64,000 bases of DNA from Blattabacterium cuenoti (GCF_014251595.1 NZ_CP059192.1:420468-484467); one strand, 5' to 3'. Positions 1-9,709 are shown, counted from the first letter of the stretch. Translations and numbers: made by a program. The notes: generated by a model not told the origin, from the sequence alone.

Positions 1-456
1 TAATAATATGAAAAATATACCATAATCAAAAAAAAATTTAGTAATGGTATATTCTTGTTGATTTTTAAAATCAATAATAGTATTTAAATTATATTTTTTT
101 TTATATTCTTCAAATTTTTTTTGAAAAAATTGCAAATCTCCTATTTCAAATTCATATTGCAATGGTTGTGTCGTGAATCTTTTTTCATTTTCATAATTCT
201 TAATAATATTACGATTTCGATAAAAATTATTAAATGGAATAAATTCTTTTTTTAAATAAACATATACTATTTCTCTATGTTTGACTATAATTTTTTGCAC
301 TTCTCCTTTTGATAAAATATCAAAAAAAGTGTCCTGATCTATTTTTCTGGGATTAGAAAAAGAAGATTTAAAAAAAAATATCCCTAAAAATATAGCAAAT
401 ATGACGGCATATACCCAAAAAAAGTTATTTTTACTTTTTATTTTTTTATTTATCAT
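1..456 (-). CDS. ftsH: ATP-dependent zinc metalloprotease FtsH, N-terminal part (cut by left edge)
   Basis: The first 152 codons of a minus-strand gene leave the window at base 1. The start is the ATG at 454-456; an in-frame TAA lies seven codons upstream, so no earlier ATG fits. A lysine-rich cytoplasmic leader is followed by a membrane segment at about residues 11-27 and a periplasmic stretch with the pattern I-D-Q-D-T-F-F-D-I-L-S-K-G-E-V, typical of the FtsH N-terminal domain (Asp/Thr-x-F-x-x-x-L then a loop Gly). The AAA and M41 protease domains lie outside. FtsH degrades misfolded membrane and some cytosolic proteins. It follows rsfS on the same strand, a usual Flavobacteriales arrangement. 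Identification rests on the N-terminal domain plus context. Confidence 0.8.
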   Translation of the reverse strand, partial: MINKKIKSKNNFFWVYAVIFAIFLGIFFFKSSFSNPRKIDQDTFFDILSKGEVQKIIVKHREIVYVYLKKEFIPFNNFYRNRNIIKNYENEKRFTTQPLQYEFEIGDLQFFQKKFEEYKKKYNLNTIIDFKNQQEYTITKFFFDYGIFFILL

Positions 457-500
457 ATATAGGTTTATCCATTACTTAATTTTAATAAAAACCTGGTTTT

Positions 501-830
501 TTATGAATCATGATTTTCGTGATTCCAAAGATCTTCTATATCATAATATAATCTTAATTTTTTTTGAAAAATATGAACAACAATAGAAATATAGTCAACT
601 AAAATCCATTCTTTATTTTTTAAACCTTCCACATGCCAAGGTCTTTTTTTTAATTTTTCTATCGTTACTTTTTCGATGGATTGAGAAATAGCATATACTT
701 GATTGTGAGAAACTCCATTACAAATAACAAAATAATCACAAATAAAATTTTTTTTATTTTTTAAATTTATGATAGAGATATTTTCCCCTTTTACCATTTG
801 AATTCCTTCTATTATTTTATCTAATAGCAA
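501..830 (-). CDS. rsfS: Ribosome silencing factor RsfS (Iojap/YbeB family)
   Basis: A 109-residue protein of normal family length. RsfS binds ribosomal protein L14 and blocks joining of the 30S and 50S subunits when nutrients are short. The family pattern is visible: C-D-Y-F-V-I-C-N-G at about residues 30-38 (usually DYFVIASG), a central helix with Q and Ser contacts, and W-x-V-E-G-x-x-x-x-E-W-I-L-V-D-Y at about 65-80, which is the Iojap signature. The gene is divergent from birA (95-base gap) and is followed by ftsH 44 bases downstream, so the two probably form one transcript. Confidence 0.93.
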   Translation of the reverse strand: MLLDKIIEGIQMVKGENISIINLKNKKNFICDYFVICNGVSHNQVYAISQSIEKVTIEKLKKRPWHVEGLKNKEWILVDYISIVVHIFQKKLRLYYDIEDLWNHENHDS

Positions 831-925
831 AACAAAAATTATTTTTTAATATTATTATAAACAAGTATTTTTTATTTTTAAAATTTATTTCAAAAAAACA
901 AAAATAAGGTTTTCGTATCAAAGAA

Positions 926-1717
926 GTGAAATATCCCAATATAAAAAACATTTTGAAAAAATTTATTTGGCCTATAAATCTAATTATTTTAAAAGAAATT
1001 AATTCTACAAATCAATATGCTAGAAAATGTATTCATGAAAAATATAATTGGATAGTCATTTGGACGATGAATCAAACTAAAGGAATCGGAATGAATAAAA
1101 ACTTTTGGCATGCAGAAAAGAAGAGAAATTTAACTTTTAGCATTGTTTTGAAACCTATTAAAACTTTACATATAAAAAAAGTATATATTGTAAATATGTT
1201 GATAATCAATGCAGTTCATAAAGCTTTATCCAAATGTTATAATTCCGAAAATAAAGAAAAAATTTGGATCAAATGGCCTAATGATATTATCATCAATAAT
1301 AAAAAAATAGGTGGAATATTAATAGAAAATAGTATTTTTTCAAGAAAAATATATGCTATTATTATTGGTATAGGTTTAAATGTCTATCAACAAAAATTTC
1401 AAAAAAAATGGAATGCTTCTTCTTTAGAAAAAATTTTTAATCTAAATTTTGATTTAGATTCTCTTTTTTATAAAATTATATCTTCCATTCAAAAAGAATA
1501 TTTTTTTTTTATAATTAATGGAGATAGATTTATACGAGAATATTATATCCATTATCTCTATTTGAAAAATAGAATCTCTCTTTTTTATATTTACAAAACA
1601 AATAATTATATATTAGGAATAATACGATCAATAACAAATAAAGGATTATTAATGGTTGAATTTGATAATAAACTTTATTTTTTTGATCATAAAGAAATAA
1701 AATTTATCATTCTGTAG
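926..1717 (+). CDS. birA: Biotin--[acetyl-CoA-carboxylase] ligase
   Basis: A 263-residue catalytic-only BirA without the N-terminal DNA-binding repressor domain of the E. coli protein. It makes biotinyl-AMP and transfers biotin to carrier proteins such as AccB. Visible motifs are E-I-N-S-T-N near residue 25 (biotin pocket), the loop around T-K-G-I-G-M-N where the usual GRGRRGR is strongly altered, K-W-P-N-D-I at about 115 and K-I-G-G-I-L-I-E at about 125 (ATP and biotin binding). The start is GTG at 926, since the next ATG is deep inside the domain. Its 3' end overlaps the convergent yidC by 11 bases. The altered biotinyl-AMP loop (one Gly-x-Gly retained) is the only unusual point. Confidence 0.9.
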   Translation: MKYPNIKNILKKFIWPINLIILKEINSTNQYARKCIHEKYNWIVIWTMNQTKGIGMNKNFWHAEKKRNLTFSIVLKPIKTLHIKKVYIVNMLIINAVHKALSKCYNSENKEKIWIKWPNDIIINNKKIGGILIENSIFSRKIYAIIIGIGLNVYQQKFQKKWNASSLEKIFNLNFDLDSLFYKIISSIQKEYFFFIINGDRFIREYYIHYLYLKNRISLFYIYKTNNYILGIIRSITNKGLLMVEFDNKLYFFDHKEIKFIIL

Positions 1718-3503
1718 GATTCTTATATTTTTTATTTTCTATTTTTTTAATTATATTTTTCCAATAATTATGTTTTATAATTCTTTTTTCTTGTATTTTC
1801 ATAAAAATTTTTTTTTCATCTAACATAAATTCTTTAATAAAAAAGAAAAATCCAATATTAATTATGTTAGATGTAAAATAATATAAAGATAAAGCAGAAG
1901 CATAACTATTTATAAAAAATAACATTATAATAGGCATTAAATATAATAAAAAATTCATATCAGGAATAGAATAATCATTTTCCTTTTTATAAAAATCTTG
2001 TTTTCCATTATTACTCAATTTTGTATAAATTAATAAAGCAAAAGAATACAATAAAGTTAGTAAACTTACATGGTTTCCGTAAAAAGGAATAAAAAAAGGT
2101 AACTTTAAAATTGAATCATATGAAGTGAGATCTTCTACCCATAAAAAAGATTTTCCTCTTAAATTAATTATAGTAGGAAAAAATTTAAATAAAGAATAAA
2201 AAATAGGAATTTGAAATAATGTGGAAATACATCCAGACATTGGATTGATTCCTACATTATGATATAATTCCATTATAGCTCTTTGTTTTTTTAAAATATT
2301 TTCTTTATATTTTTCATTTAATTTTTCGATTTCTGGACGAATTAATTTCATTGTAGCACTTAACTTATATTGTTTATAAGCAATAGGAGATAATATAAGT
2401 TTTACAACAACAGTCATTAAAATGATAATTATTCCATAATTTAAATTCGTTTTTTCCAAAAATTCAAAAATTATTAAAAAAAAATATTTATTAATCCACT
2501 TGAGAAATCCCCATCCAAATGGAATAATATTTTCGAATCCATTCTGATATTGTTTTAATAAATTTAAATCTAAAGGACCAAAATAAAAACGAAAAGAAAG
2601 ATAAAATCCTTCATTATTTTCCGTATTTATAAAAGTTTTAAATTGAATTCTTTTGAGTATATCTCCTGATGAAAAATTTTCAGATTTAACAAAAACATTT
2701 TTTAATATTTTTTCTGGAATCAATATAAAAGAAAAAAATTGCTGTTTGTGAGCAATCCAATTCACTCTATATATATTTTTATCTTCCGTCTTTTTTTCAG
2801 ATAAATATTTGATGTCATTATTCAAATTATTTTTATAAGAATAATATACTTGAGTATAAGAATTCTCCCAATCTCTATCCTTTTCTAAAGGAAAAAGCTT
2901 ATGGTCTAAATTGAGATAAAAACCCTTATTAAATTTAGAATAAAAATTTCTGCTTTTAATAGAAAAGCCAATATCATACTGATTTTTTTCTCCTATTGTA
3001 TAAATGTAATCTAAATATCCTTTTCCATTTCCATAAGGATTTTTAGCTCTAATAATAAGAGTAGTAATTCCTGATATTTTATTTTTTTCTAATGAAAAAA
3101 GATTGAAATATAAAGTATTTGTATCAAATTTTAGTTTTTTTTGATTTAAAAAAGATAATTTGTATAAAAAATTAGAATTTTTTATCAAATGAAGGTTGTT
3201 AGTATGAAAAAATGATAAAGGATCATATGCTTTGTATTTTTTTAAAAAAACATCATGAATTACTCCGCCAATACTAGATATCTTAATTTTAAGAACATTA
3301 TTTTCTAGTAAGAAAAAATCATTTTTTTTTCTTTTATCTGTAAAAAAAATTTTTTCCTTTTCAAATAATTTTTTATGGTTAAAATCTAGTTTTGTAGAAA
3401 AATTATTATCATTATTATTGTTTATATAAGTAAAAATTATTAAAACAAACAATATAAGAATCAATCCTATTATAGAACTGTAATCTAAATTTTTATCCTT
3501 CAT
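1707..3503 (-). CDS. yidC: Membrane protein insertase YidC
   Basis: A 598-residue YidC/Oxa1 insertase that places proteins in the inner membrane with or without SecYEG. An N-terminal anchor (about residues 13-28) is followed by a large periplasmic beta-sandwich domain to about residue 330, then the conserved membrane core: a helix starting near Y-G-I-I-I-I-L-M-T, the cytoplasmic coiled hairpin with I-A-Y-K-Q-Y and M-K-L-I-R-P-E-I, and M-S-G-C-I-S-T-L-F-Q-I-P followed by two more helices. The C-terminal tail is strongly basic, as expected for ribosome contact. The ATG start overlaps the pyrG stop by 4 bases, so the two genes are co-transcribed and probably translationally coupled. Length is close to free-living Flavobacteria. 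Confidence 0.97.
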   Translation of the reverse strand: MKDKNLDYSSIIGLILILFVLIIFTYINNNNDNNFSTKLDFNHKKLFEKEKIFFTDKRKKNDFFLLENNVLKIKISSIGGVIHDVFLKKYKAYDPLSFFHTNNLHLIKNSNFLYKLSFLNQKKLKFDTNTLYFNLFSLEKNKISGITTLIIRAKNPYGNGKGYLDYIYTIGEKNQYDIGFSIKSRNFYSKFNKGFYLNLDHKLFPLEKDRDWENSYTQVYYSYKNNLNNDIKYLSEKKTEDKNIYRVNWIAHKQQFFSFILIPEKILKNVFVKSENFSSGDILKRIQFKTFINTENNEGFYLSFRFYFGPLDLNLLKQYQNGFENIIPFGWGFLKWINKYFFLIIFEFLEKTNLNYGIIIILMTVVVKLILSPIAYKQYKLSATMKLIRPEIEKLNEKYKENILKKQRAIMELYHNVGINPMSGCISTLFQIPIFYSLFKFFPTIINLRGKSFLWVEDLTSYDSILKLPFFIPFYGNHVSLLTLLYSFALLIYTKLSNNGKQDFYKKENDYSIPDMNFLLYLMPIIMLFFINSYASALSLYYFTSNIINIGFFFFIKEFMLDEKKIFMKIQEKRIIKHNYWKNIIKKIENKKYKNPTE

Positions 3504-5122
3504 ATATAAGAAGAATTCTGAGTATCTATAGAAACTTGAATAAAATTAATAAATAAGGGATGTGGATTAGTAACTGTACTTTTATATTCCGGATGATATT
3601 GAACTCCCAAGAAAAAAATGTGATCTTCCAATTCTAATGCTTCTACTAAACCTGTTTCTGGGTTTACTCCAACCGCTTTCATTCCAGCATTAGAAAAATA
3701 TTCCAAATAATTATTATTGAATTCATATCTATGACGATGTCTTTCAAAAATTTCTTTTTTTCCTCCATAAATAGAAAATATTTTAGAGCCTTCTACAAGA
3801 GAACACTTCCAATTTCCTAGACGCATTGTTCCTCCTGTATGAGTTAATTTTTTTTGTTTTTTCATCAAACTTATTACTGGATAAAATGTATTTGGATTGG
3901 TTTCACAACTTTCTGCTTTTTCTAATCCTAAAACGTTTCTAGCAAATTCAATGACAGCAATTTGCATTCCTAAACATATTCCAAAATATGGAATTTTATT
4001 TTCTCTTGCATATTTTGCTGCAAGTATTTTTCCTTCTATTCCTCGATTTCCAAATCCTGGAGCAACTAAAATTCCAGAAATTCCTTTAAAATATTTTTTT
4101 ATGTTTCTTTCTTGGATCATTTCTGAATAAATCCATTTTATATCTACATAAGTTTCATTTTCTGTTCCTGCATGAATTAAAGCTTCTGTAATTGATTTGT
4201 AAGAATCACGTAAAGAAACATATTTTCCAACTAACGCTATTTTAGTTTCATGTTTAGGGTTTTTATATTTTTTAATAAAAATTTTCCACTTTTTTAAATC
4301 TGGAATAGTAATAGTAGATAAATTTAAATGATTTAATACTACTTTATCAAAATTTTGTAAGTGTAATAAATAAGGAATTTCATATATAATTTTAGTATCT
4401 ATTGATTCAATAACATGATTTGGTTTTACATTACAAAATGAAGCTAATTTTTTTCTAATATTATCGGATATATGTTTTTCGGTTCGACAAACTAGAATAT
4501 CTGCTTGTACTCCATTTTCCATTAAATTTCGAATAGAATGTTGTGTTGGTTTTGTTTTAATTTCTCCTGTAACTATAATATATGGAAGTAATGTAAGATG
4601 AATAACCAATCCATTATATTTTCCTAATTCCCATTTTAACTGACGTACGGTTTCAATGTAAGGTAAACTTTCTATATCACCCACAGTTCCTCCAATTTCA
4701 GTAATAACAATATCATATTCTTTTGATTCTTCAAAAATTTTAATTCTTCTTTTAATTTCATTAGTTATATGAGGAATAACTTGTACTGTTTTTCCTAAAT
4801 AATTTCCTTTTCTTTCATTGTCTATTACTGTTTTATATATTAACCCCGATGTAACATTATTTTTATTATTTGTTGATTGATTTAAAAACCGTTCATAATG
4901 TCCTAAATCCAGATCTGTTTCTGATCCATCTTCAGTAACAAAACATTCACCATGTTCATAAGGATTCAGAGTCCCTGGATCTACATTAAAATAAGGATCT
5001 AATTTTAATATAGAAACTTTATAACCTCTGGCTTTTAATAACATTCCTAAAGAAGCCGAAACTATTCCCTTTCCCAAAGAAGAAGTAACTCCTCCTGTAA
5101 CAAAAATATATTTTGTTTCCAT
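3500..5122 (-). CDS. pyrG: CTP synthase
   Basis: A 540-residue CTP synthase that aminates UTP to CTP using glutamine and ATP. The N-terminal synthase domain starts with the P-loop-like G-G-V-T-S-S-L-G-K-G (about residues 10-19) and carries D-P-Y-F-N-V-D-P-G-T-L-N-P and E-I-G-G-T-V-G-D-I-E. The C-terminal glutamine amidotransferase domain shows the nucleophile elbow G-I-C-L-G-M-Q near residue 380 and the catalytic H-x-E in V-Q-Y-H-P-E. All key residues are present and the length is normal. It is the first gene of a pair with yidC; about 110 bases of A+T-rich spacer separate its start from the divergent SRP RNA. Confidence 0.98.
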   Translation of the reverse strand: METKYIFVTGGVTSSLGKGIVSASLGMLLKARGYKVSILKLDPYFNVDPGTLNPYEHGECFVTEDGSETDLDLGHYERFLNQSTNNKNNVTSGLIYKTVIDNERKGNYLGKTVQVIPHITNEIKRRIKIFEESKEYDIVITEIGGTVGDIESLPYIETVRQLKWELGKYNGLVIHLTLLPYIIVTGEIKTKPTQHSIRNLMENGVQADILVCRTEKHISDNIRKKLASFCNVKPNHVIESIDTKIIYEIPYLLHLQNFDKVVLNHLNLSTITIPDLKKWKIFIKKYKNPKHETKIALVGKYVSLRDSYKSITEALIHAGTENETYVDIKWIYSEMIQERNIKKYFKGISGILVAPGFGNRGIEGKILAAKYARENKIPYFGICLGMQIAVIEFARNVLGLEKAESCETNPNTFYPVISLMKKQKKLTHTGGTMRLGNWKCSLVEGSKIFSIYGGKKEIFERHRHRYEFNNNYLEYFSNAGMKAVGVNPETGLVEALELEDHIFFLGVQYHPEYKSTVTNPHPLFINFIQVSIDTQNSSYI

Positions 5123-5230
5123 TTATAAAAGTAAAATAACCTAATTTTTTCGTTTTTTTTAGAATAAAAATAGATAATTATCTTTTTTCAAAAGAGAATT
5201 TATGATTTTTTTTTTATATTTACCAAACTT

Positions 5231-5331
5231 GGAGCAAGTCCTACACAATCAGCTCCCTAGTCAAACCTCCAGGGTGGGAACACAGCAAAGGTAATTAGGT
5301 CGTAGCGATGTGATGTAATTAAGCTTGCTCC
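5231..5331 (+). ncRNA. ffs: Signal recognition particle RNA (small bacterial 4.5S type)
   Basis: A roughly 100-base island, much richer in G+C than its surroundings, between pyrG and clpX. The ends pair perfectly: GGAGCAAG at 5231-5238 with CTTGCTCC at 5324-5331. The apex is a GTG-GGAA-CAC hairpin at about 5274-5283, that is, a GGAA tetraloop, flanked by the asymmetric loop containing AGCA, which is where Ffh binds. This folding identifies the + strand as the RNA. It partners Ffh and FtsY in targeting membrane proteins. No Alu domain is present. The exact ends may extend by one to three bases. Confidence 0.9.
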
Positions 5332-5351
5332 TTGTGTAATAGTGAATTTTT

Positions 5352-6590
5352 ATGGAAGATTTCTTAAAATGTAATTTTTGTGGAAGAAGTAAAAATGACA
5401 TCACTTTTCTTATATCAGGAATTAACGGACATATTTGTAACTATTGTATAGAAAAAACTTATTCCATAATTCAAAAAAAATTTTTGGGAAAAAATATTCA
5501 CGAAAATAATAAGAATAATGAAACTCATAACGAGTTTTTAAAAGAAATCAAAAAGCCTAAAGAAATAAAATCTTTTTTAGATAAATATATTGTAGAACAA
5601 AACGAAGCTAAAAGAATTATATCTGTTGCTGTTTACAATCATTACAAACGTATCCAAAAACAAAATCATAATCATGATTATCAAAATATAGAAATAGAAA
5701 AATCTAACGTATTATTAATTGGAAAAACAGGAACAGGTAAAACTTTATTAGCAAAAAGCATATCAAAACTTTTAAAAGTTCCTTTTGCTATAGCTGATGC
5801 AACTGCTTTAACTGAAGCAGGATATGTAGGCGAAGATGTTGAATCTATTTTAACTAGATTATTACAATCTGTTAATTATGATATTTTTTCTGCTGAAAAA
5901 GGAATAATTTTTTTAGATGAAATAGATAAAATTTCTAGAAAAAATAATAACCCTTCTATTACAAGAGATGTATCTGGTGAAGGAGTACAACAAGCTTTAC
6001 TAAAAATATTAGAAGGATCTGTAATTAATGTCCCTCCACAAGGAGGGAGAAAACATCCAGATCAAAAAATGATACAAATCAATACTGAAAACATTTTATT
6101 CATAGCTGGAGGAACTTTCGATGGTATAGAAAAAATTATTTCTGATCGAATAGAAAAAATGTCTATAGGTTTTTTAACTCAAAAACAAAAAAAAAGAAGA
6201 ATAAATAAAGAAAAAAATTATTTAAAAAATATTATTGCGGAAGATTTAAAAAAATTTGGATTAATTCCTGAAATTATAGGAAGATTTCCTATTGTTACTT
6301 ATTTAAATCCTCTCAATAAAAAGACATTGAAAAAAATTTTAGTAGAACCCAAGAATGCTTTAATCAAACAATATCAAAAGTTATTTGACATGGATAATAT
6401 CTCTTTGAATATAACAGACGAAGCATTAAATATTATAGCAGACAAAACTTTTCAACTGGGTTTGGGAGCAAGAGGTTTACGAACGTTTTGTGAAAAAATA
6501 TTTTTAGATTATATGTTCGACATAGAAAACATTAAACCTGTATTGAATATAGATAGAAATATAGTCAAACAAAAACTTTCTTATTCTTAA
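5352..6590 (+). CDS. clpX: ATP-dependent Clp protease ATP-binding subunit ClpX
   Basis: A 412-residue AAA+ unfoldase that feeds substrates to ClpP. The N-terminal zinc-binding domain has its four cysteines in the C-x2-C and C-x2-C pairs at about residues 7, 10, 29 and 32. Walker A is G-K-T-G-T-G-K-T near residue 124, Walker B is I-I-F-L-D-E-I-D-K near 185, the pore loop is G-Y-V-G-E-D, and the sensor 2 motif G-A-R-G-L-R is near 377. The R-K-H-P and the IGF-like loop region (I-G-F-L, near 272) that docks ClpP are present. ATG start 20 bases after the SRP RNA. clpP is not in this window. Confidence 0.98.
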   Translation: MEDFLKCNFCGRSKNDITFLISGINGHICNYCIEKTYSIIQKKFLGKNIHENNKNNETHNEFLKEIKKPKEIKSFLDKYIVEQNEAKRIISVAVYNHYKRIQKQNHNHDYQNIEIEKSNVLLIGKTGTGKTLLAKSISKLLKVPFAIADATALTEAGYVGEDVESILTRLLQSVNYDIFSAEKGIIFLDEIDKISRKNNNPSITRDVSGEGVQQALLKILEGSVINVPPQGGRKHPDQKMIQINTENILFIAGGTFDGIEKIISDRIEKMSIGFLTQKQKKRRINKEKNYLKNIIAEDLKKFGLIPEIIGRFPIVTYLNPLNKKTLKKILVEPKNALIKQYQKLFDMDNISLNITDEALNIIADKTFQLGLGARGLRTFCEKIFLDYMFDIENIKPVLNIDRNIVKQKLSYS

Positions 6591-7577
6591 TCATTGTTGA
6601 ATAAGATCCCATAATCTATTGATTAATTCTGATAATCCTTTTTTTGTAAAAGAAGAAATAAAAATAATATTTTCTTTTAATTCAAAAAAAATTTTTCTTA
6701 TTTTTTTTTTTTGATTATTATCTATTAAATCTGATTTAGATATCACCAATAAACGTTTTTTTTTTAAAAGATTTAAATTGAATTTTTTCAATTCATTTAA
6801 TAAAATGAAATATTCTTTTTTTTTATTTTTTGTATCTGAAGAAATTAAAAATAACAAAACTGAATTTCGTTCTATATGTCTTAAAAAATGAAGACCCAAA
6901 CCTTTTCCTTTAGATGCGTTTTCTATAATTCCAGGAATATCAGCTACTAAAAAAGAATTAAAATCGATTTCTACCACTCCTAAATTTGGCTTTTTAGTTG
7001 TAAAAGCGTAATCTCCTATTTTAGGTTTTGCTTTTGTAATTACAGAAAGTAAAGTAGATTTTCCAGCATTAGGAAAACCTACAAATCCTACATCTGCTAA
7101 GATTTTTAATTCTAAAAAAATCCATTTTCCTTTTGTTTTAATTCCCGGTTGTGCATAATAAGGAGATTGACAAACTGAATTTTTAAAAAATGTATTTCCT
7201 TTTCCTCCTAATCCTCCTTCAAATAAAATTTTTTTTTGAAAATTTTGGGTTATTTCCATTATTACATTTTTATTTTCATCTTTTATTATAGTCCCTATGG
7301 GAACTTCTATTAATAAATTTTTTCCATTAGCTCCAGTTATATTATTTTTTTTTCCTGGAAATCCCGATTTAGCTATCCAATGTTTATGATATCTCAAATG
7401 TAAGAAATTATAAATATGAGAATTCGCTTGAATAACAATATCTCCTCCTTTTCCACCCGTTCCTCCATCAGGTCCTCCTTTAATTATATATCGATCTCTA
7501 TAAAAATGAACGCATCCAGCTCCTCCATCTCCACTTTTACAATAAATTTTTATAAAATCAACAAAATAATTTTTCAT
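6591..7577 (-). CDS. obgE: GTPase Obg (ribosome biogenesis / cell cycle)
   Basis: A 328-residue Obg GTPase involved in 50S assembly. The glycine-rich N-terminal Obg fold is clear (K-S-G-D-G-G-A-G-C-V, G-G-P-D-G-G-T-G-G-K-G-G), followed from about residue 160 by the G domain with G1 G-F-P-N-A-G-K-S-T-L, G2 threonines in F-T-T, G3 D-I-P-G and G4 S-K-S-D. The C-terminal OCT domain is absent, as in many Bacteroidota. It lies 9 bases downstream of adk on the same strand, a common obg-adk pairing, and meets clpX tail to tail with no gap. Confidence 0.97.
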   Translation of the reverse strand: MKNYFVDFIKIYCKSGDGGAGCVHFYRDRYIIKGGPDGGTGGKGGDIVIQANSHIYNFLHLRYHKHWIAKSGFPGKKNNITGANGKNLLIEVPIGTIIKDENKNVIMEITQNFQKKILFEGGLGGKGNTFFKNSVCQSPYYAQPGIKTKGKWIFLELKILADVGFVGFPNAGKSTLLSVITKAKPKIGDYAFTTKKPNLGVVEIDFNSFLVADIPGIIENASKGKGLGLHFLRHIERNSVLLFLISSDTKNKKKEYFILLNELKKFNLNLLKKKRLLVISKSDLIDNNQKKKIRKIFFELKENIIFISSFTKKGLSELINRLWDLIQQ

Positions 7578-7586
7578 GTCATTTAA

Positions 7587-8168
7587 TTAATATAATAAAT
7601 TCATAATTTTTTTTTCTATAAAAGTAGAAATTTCTTCTACAGATAAAGCCGCATTTAATTTTATTATATTATTTTTCCATTTATAATTTTTCCATATTAA
7701 AGAAGTTTCTTGGTCATACTCTTCTATTCTTCTTTGAACTGTCATAATATCTATATCATCATTACGATGACTTGTTTTTCCTCTTTTCAATAATCTATGT
7801 ATTATTAAATTTTTTTGAATAAAAAAATAAAAAATTATATTAATTTTACCTAATCCAAATTTCTTTAAAACTTTTTCTAAAGAAAAAATTTGGGTTAGGG
7901 TTCTAGGATATCCATCATAAATAATTCCTTTGGATTGAAAGTGTTTTTTTATTTCTATATTTAACATATTTGTAGTAATTATATCAGGAACTAATATTCC
8001 TTGATTTATATAATAACTAACTAATTTTCCTAGATTTGTTTTTTTTTTCATATGATCTCTAAATATCATTCCAGTAGATAGGTGTATAAACCCAAATTTA
8101 TTTGATATGATTTTAGCTTGAGTTCCTTTTCCACAACCTGGTGGTCCAAATAATATAATATGTATCAT
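7587..8168 (-). CDS. adk: Adenylate kinase
   Basis: A 193-residue adenylate kinase catalysing ATP + AMP to 2 ADP. I chose the ATG at 8168, because the P-loop region (I-I-L-F-G-P-P-G-C-G-K-G-T-Q) then begins at residue 4 as in the family; the open frame extends 10 codons further to another ATG at 8198. AMP-binding motifs L-S-T-G-x-x-F-R and D-G-Y-P-R-T-L-T-Q are intact. The lid is the short form, with R-x-D-D-x-x-x-x-x-x-x-R-R-I-x-x-Y, usual in Flavobacteriales. Probably co-transcribed with obgE. Confidence 0.96.
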   Translation of the reverse strand: MIHIILFGPPGCGKGTQAKIISNKFGFIHLSTGMIFRDHMKKKTNLGKLVSYYINQGILVPDIITTNMLNIEIKKHFQSKGIIYDGYPRTLTQIFSLEKVLKKFGLGKINIIFYFFIQKNLIIHRLLKRGKTSHRNDDIDIMTVQRRIEEYDQETSLIWKNYKWKNNIIKLNAALSVEEISTFIEKKIMNLLY

Positions 8169-8287
8169 AAAATAATAAAAATTATGGATTTTATGCAAAA
8201 AAAAACAAAAAACATAGTAGAATAAGATGGATTTTTATTATTCGTGTAAAATAGTATAACAAAACATATATGTGTGGAAAAATAAAA

Positions 8288-8312
8288 AAATCAGTATTTT
8301 TTAAACTGATTT
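8288..8312 (-). terminator. Intrinsic terminator after lpd
   Basis: Read on the minus strand just past the lpd stop codon, AAATCAGT (8305-8312) pairs with ACTGATTT (8288-8295) across a 9-base loop. It is followed by a run of T interrupted once by A. Stem, loop and T tract together make a classic factor-independent terminator. Confidence 0.75.
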
Positions 8313-8314
8313 AT

Positions 8315-9709
8315 TTACAAATGAATGGCCTTTCCATAAGCATTAGCTACAGATTCAATGATAGATTCACTTAATGAAGGATGAGGATGTATGCTTCCTA
8401 AAATCTCATAGCTGGTTGCTTCTAATTTTCTAGCAACTACTACTTCTGAAATTAAATCTGTTACATGATTACCTATCATATGACATCCTAACCATTCATC
8501 ATATTTATCATCAAAAATTACTTTTACAAAACCATCAGTATTTTCATCAGAAATAGCTCGACCTAAAGCACTAAAAGGAAATTTTCCTACTTTTATTCGA
8601 AATCCTTTTTCTTTAGATTCTTTTTCAGTATAACCAACTGAGGCTATTTCAGGAAGTGAATAAACGCATTTAGGAATATTATTATAATCTATTTTTTGAC
8701 AATTTAAACCTTTTATATTTTCAATACAATTTATTGCCTCATGTGAGGCTACATGTGCAAGTGAAGGACTTTTAATTATATCTCCAATTGCATAATATCC
8801 ATTAATATTTGTACGGTAATTTTCATCCACAACTATAAAACCTTTTTCCGTTTGAATACCGATTTCTTCCAGTCCAATATATTCAGTATTAGGAATAACT
8901 CCCATTGCACATAATATAGTATCTGCTTTTAATAAAATATTATTGGAAAATAATGTTTTAATGCCAACTTCATAAATACCGTTATGATAAGTGATATTAT
9001 TTATGTTAGAAGATACATAATTTGTGATTCCAATTTTATCGAAAGAATATTTTAAAAAATCAGATATATCATTATCTATATGAGGAAATAATTTAGAACT
9101 TATTTCTATGATCGTAACTTTCGTTCCCATAGAATGATAAAAATAAGAAAATTCTAAACCTATAGATCCAGAACCTATAATTATCATTCTTTTAGGTAAT
9201 GAAGGTAATGATAAAGCATCTTTATATGTTATAATTTTTTTTCCATCACATTGAAATTTGGGATCAATTTTGGGAATTGATCCAGTAGCAATAATAACAT
9301 GTGAAGCTGAATATTCTGCTATACTTTTATCATTTTTTAAAACTTCTATTTTTTTTCCTTTTTTTAATTTTGCATTTCCATAAATAACATGGATTCCATT
9401 TTTTTTCATTAAAAATAAAATTCCTTTTTTTATTTTATCAACAACATTTCTACTTTTAGAAAGTATTTTTGGATAATCTATTTCAATATTTTCACTTTTT
9501 ATTCCAAATAATTCCCCATTTTTTTTTATGGATTGTAAAATTTTTGCACTATTGAGAAGTGATTTAGTAGGAATACACCCCCAGTTTAAGCATACTCCTC
9601 CAACAGATTCTTTTTCAAGAAGAGCTGTTTTCATTCCAAGTTGTGCTGCACGTATAGAAGCTACATAACCTCCAGGACCACTTCCTAAAATAATAACATC
9701 AAAATGCAT
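8315..9709 (-). CDS. lpdA: Dihydrolipoyl dehydrogenase (E3)
   Basis: A 464-residue flavoprotein that reoxidises dihydrolipoamide for 2-oxoacid dehydrogenase complexes and the glycine cleavage system; gcvT in this window makes the latter relevant. The FAD site G-S-G-P-G-G-Y is at residues 9-15, the redox disulfide C-L-N-W-G-C is at about 40-45, the NAD site is I-I-G-S-G-S-I-G-L-E near 175, the second FAD motif is Y-A-I-G-D near 305, and the C-terminal H-P-H-P-S-L-S-E supplies the catalytic His-Glu pair. Full length and intact. It stands alone, with its own terminator and a 142-base divergent gap to the transaldolase gene. Confidence 0.97.
   Translation of the reverse strand: MHFDVIILGSGPGGYVASIRAAQLGMKTALLEKESVGGVCLNWGCIPTKSLLNSAKILQSIKKNGELFGIKSENIEIDYPKILSKSRNVVDKIKKGILFLMKKNGIHVIYGNAKLKKGKKIEVLKNDKSIAEYSASHVIIATGSIPKIDPKFQCDGKKIITYKDALSLPSLPKRMIIIGSGSIGLEFSYFYHSMGTKVTIIEISSKLFPHIDNDISDFLKYSFDKIGITNYVSSNINNITYHNGIYEVGIKTLFSNNILLKADTILCAMGVIPNTEYIGLEEIGIQTEKGFIVVDENYRTNINGYYAIGDIIKSPSLAHVASHEAINCIENIKGLNCQKIDYNNIPKCVYSLPEIASVGYTEKESKEKGFRIKVGKFPFSALGRAISDENTDGFVKVIFDDKYDEWLGCHMIGNHVTDLISEVVVARKLEATSYEILGSIHPHPSLSESIIESVANAYGKAIHL

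Noticed and set aside
401..586. 61-codon plus-strand frame over the ftsH-rsfS junction
   Set aside because: It lies antisense to the ftsH start and the rsfS end, is Phe/Ile/Leu-rich with no motif, and is explained by A+T composition.
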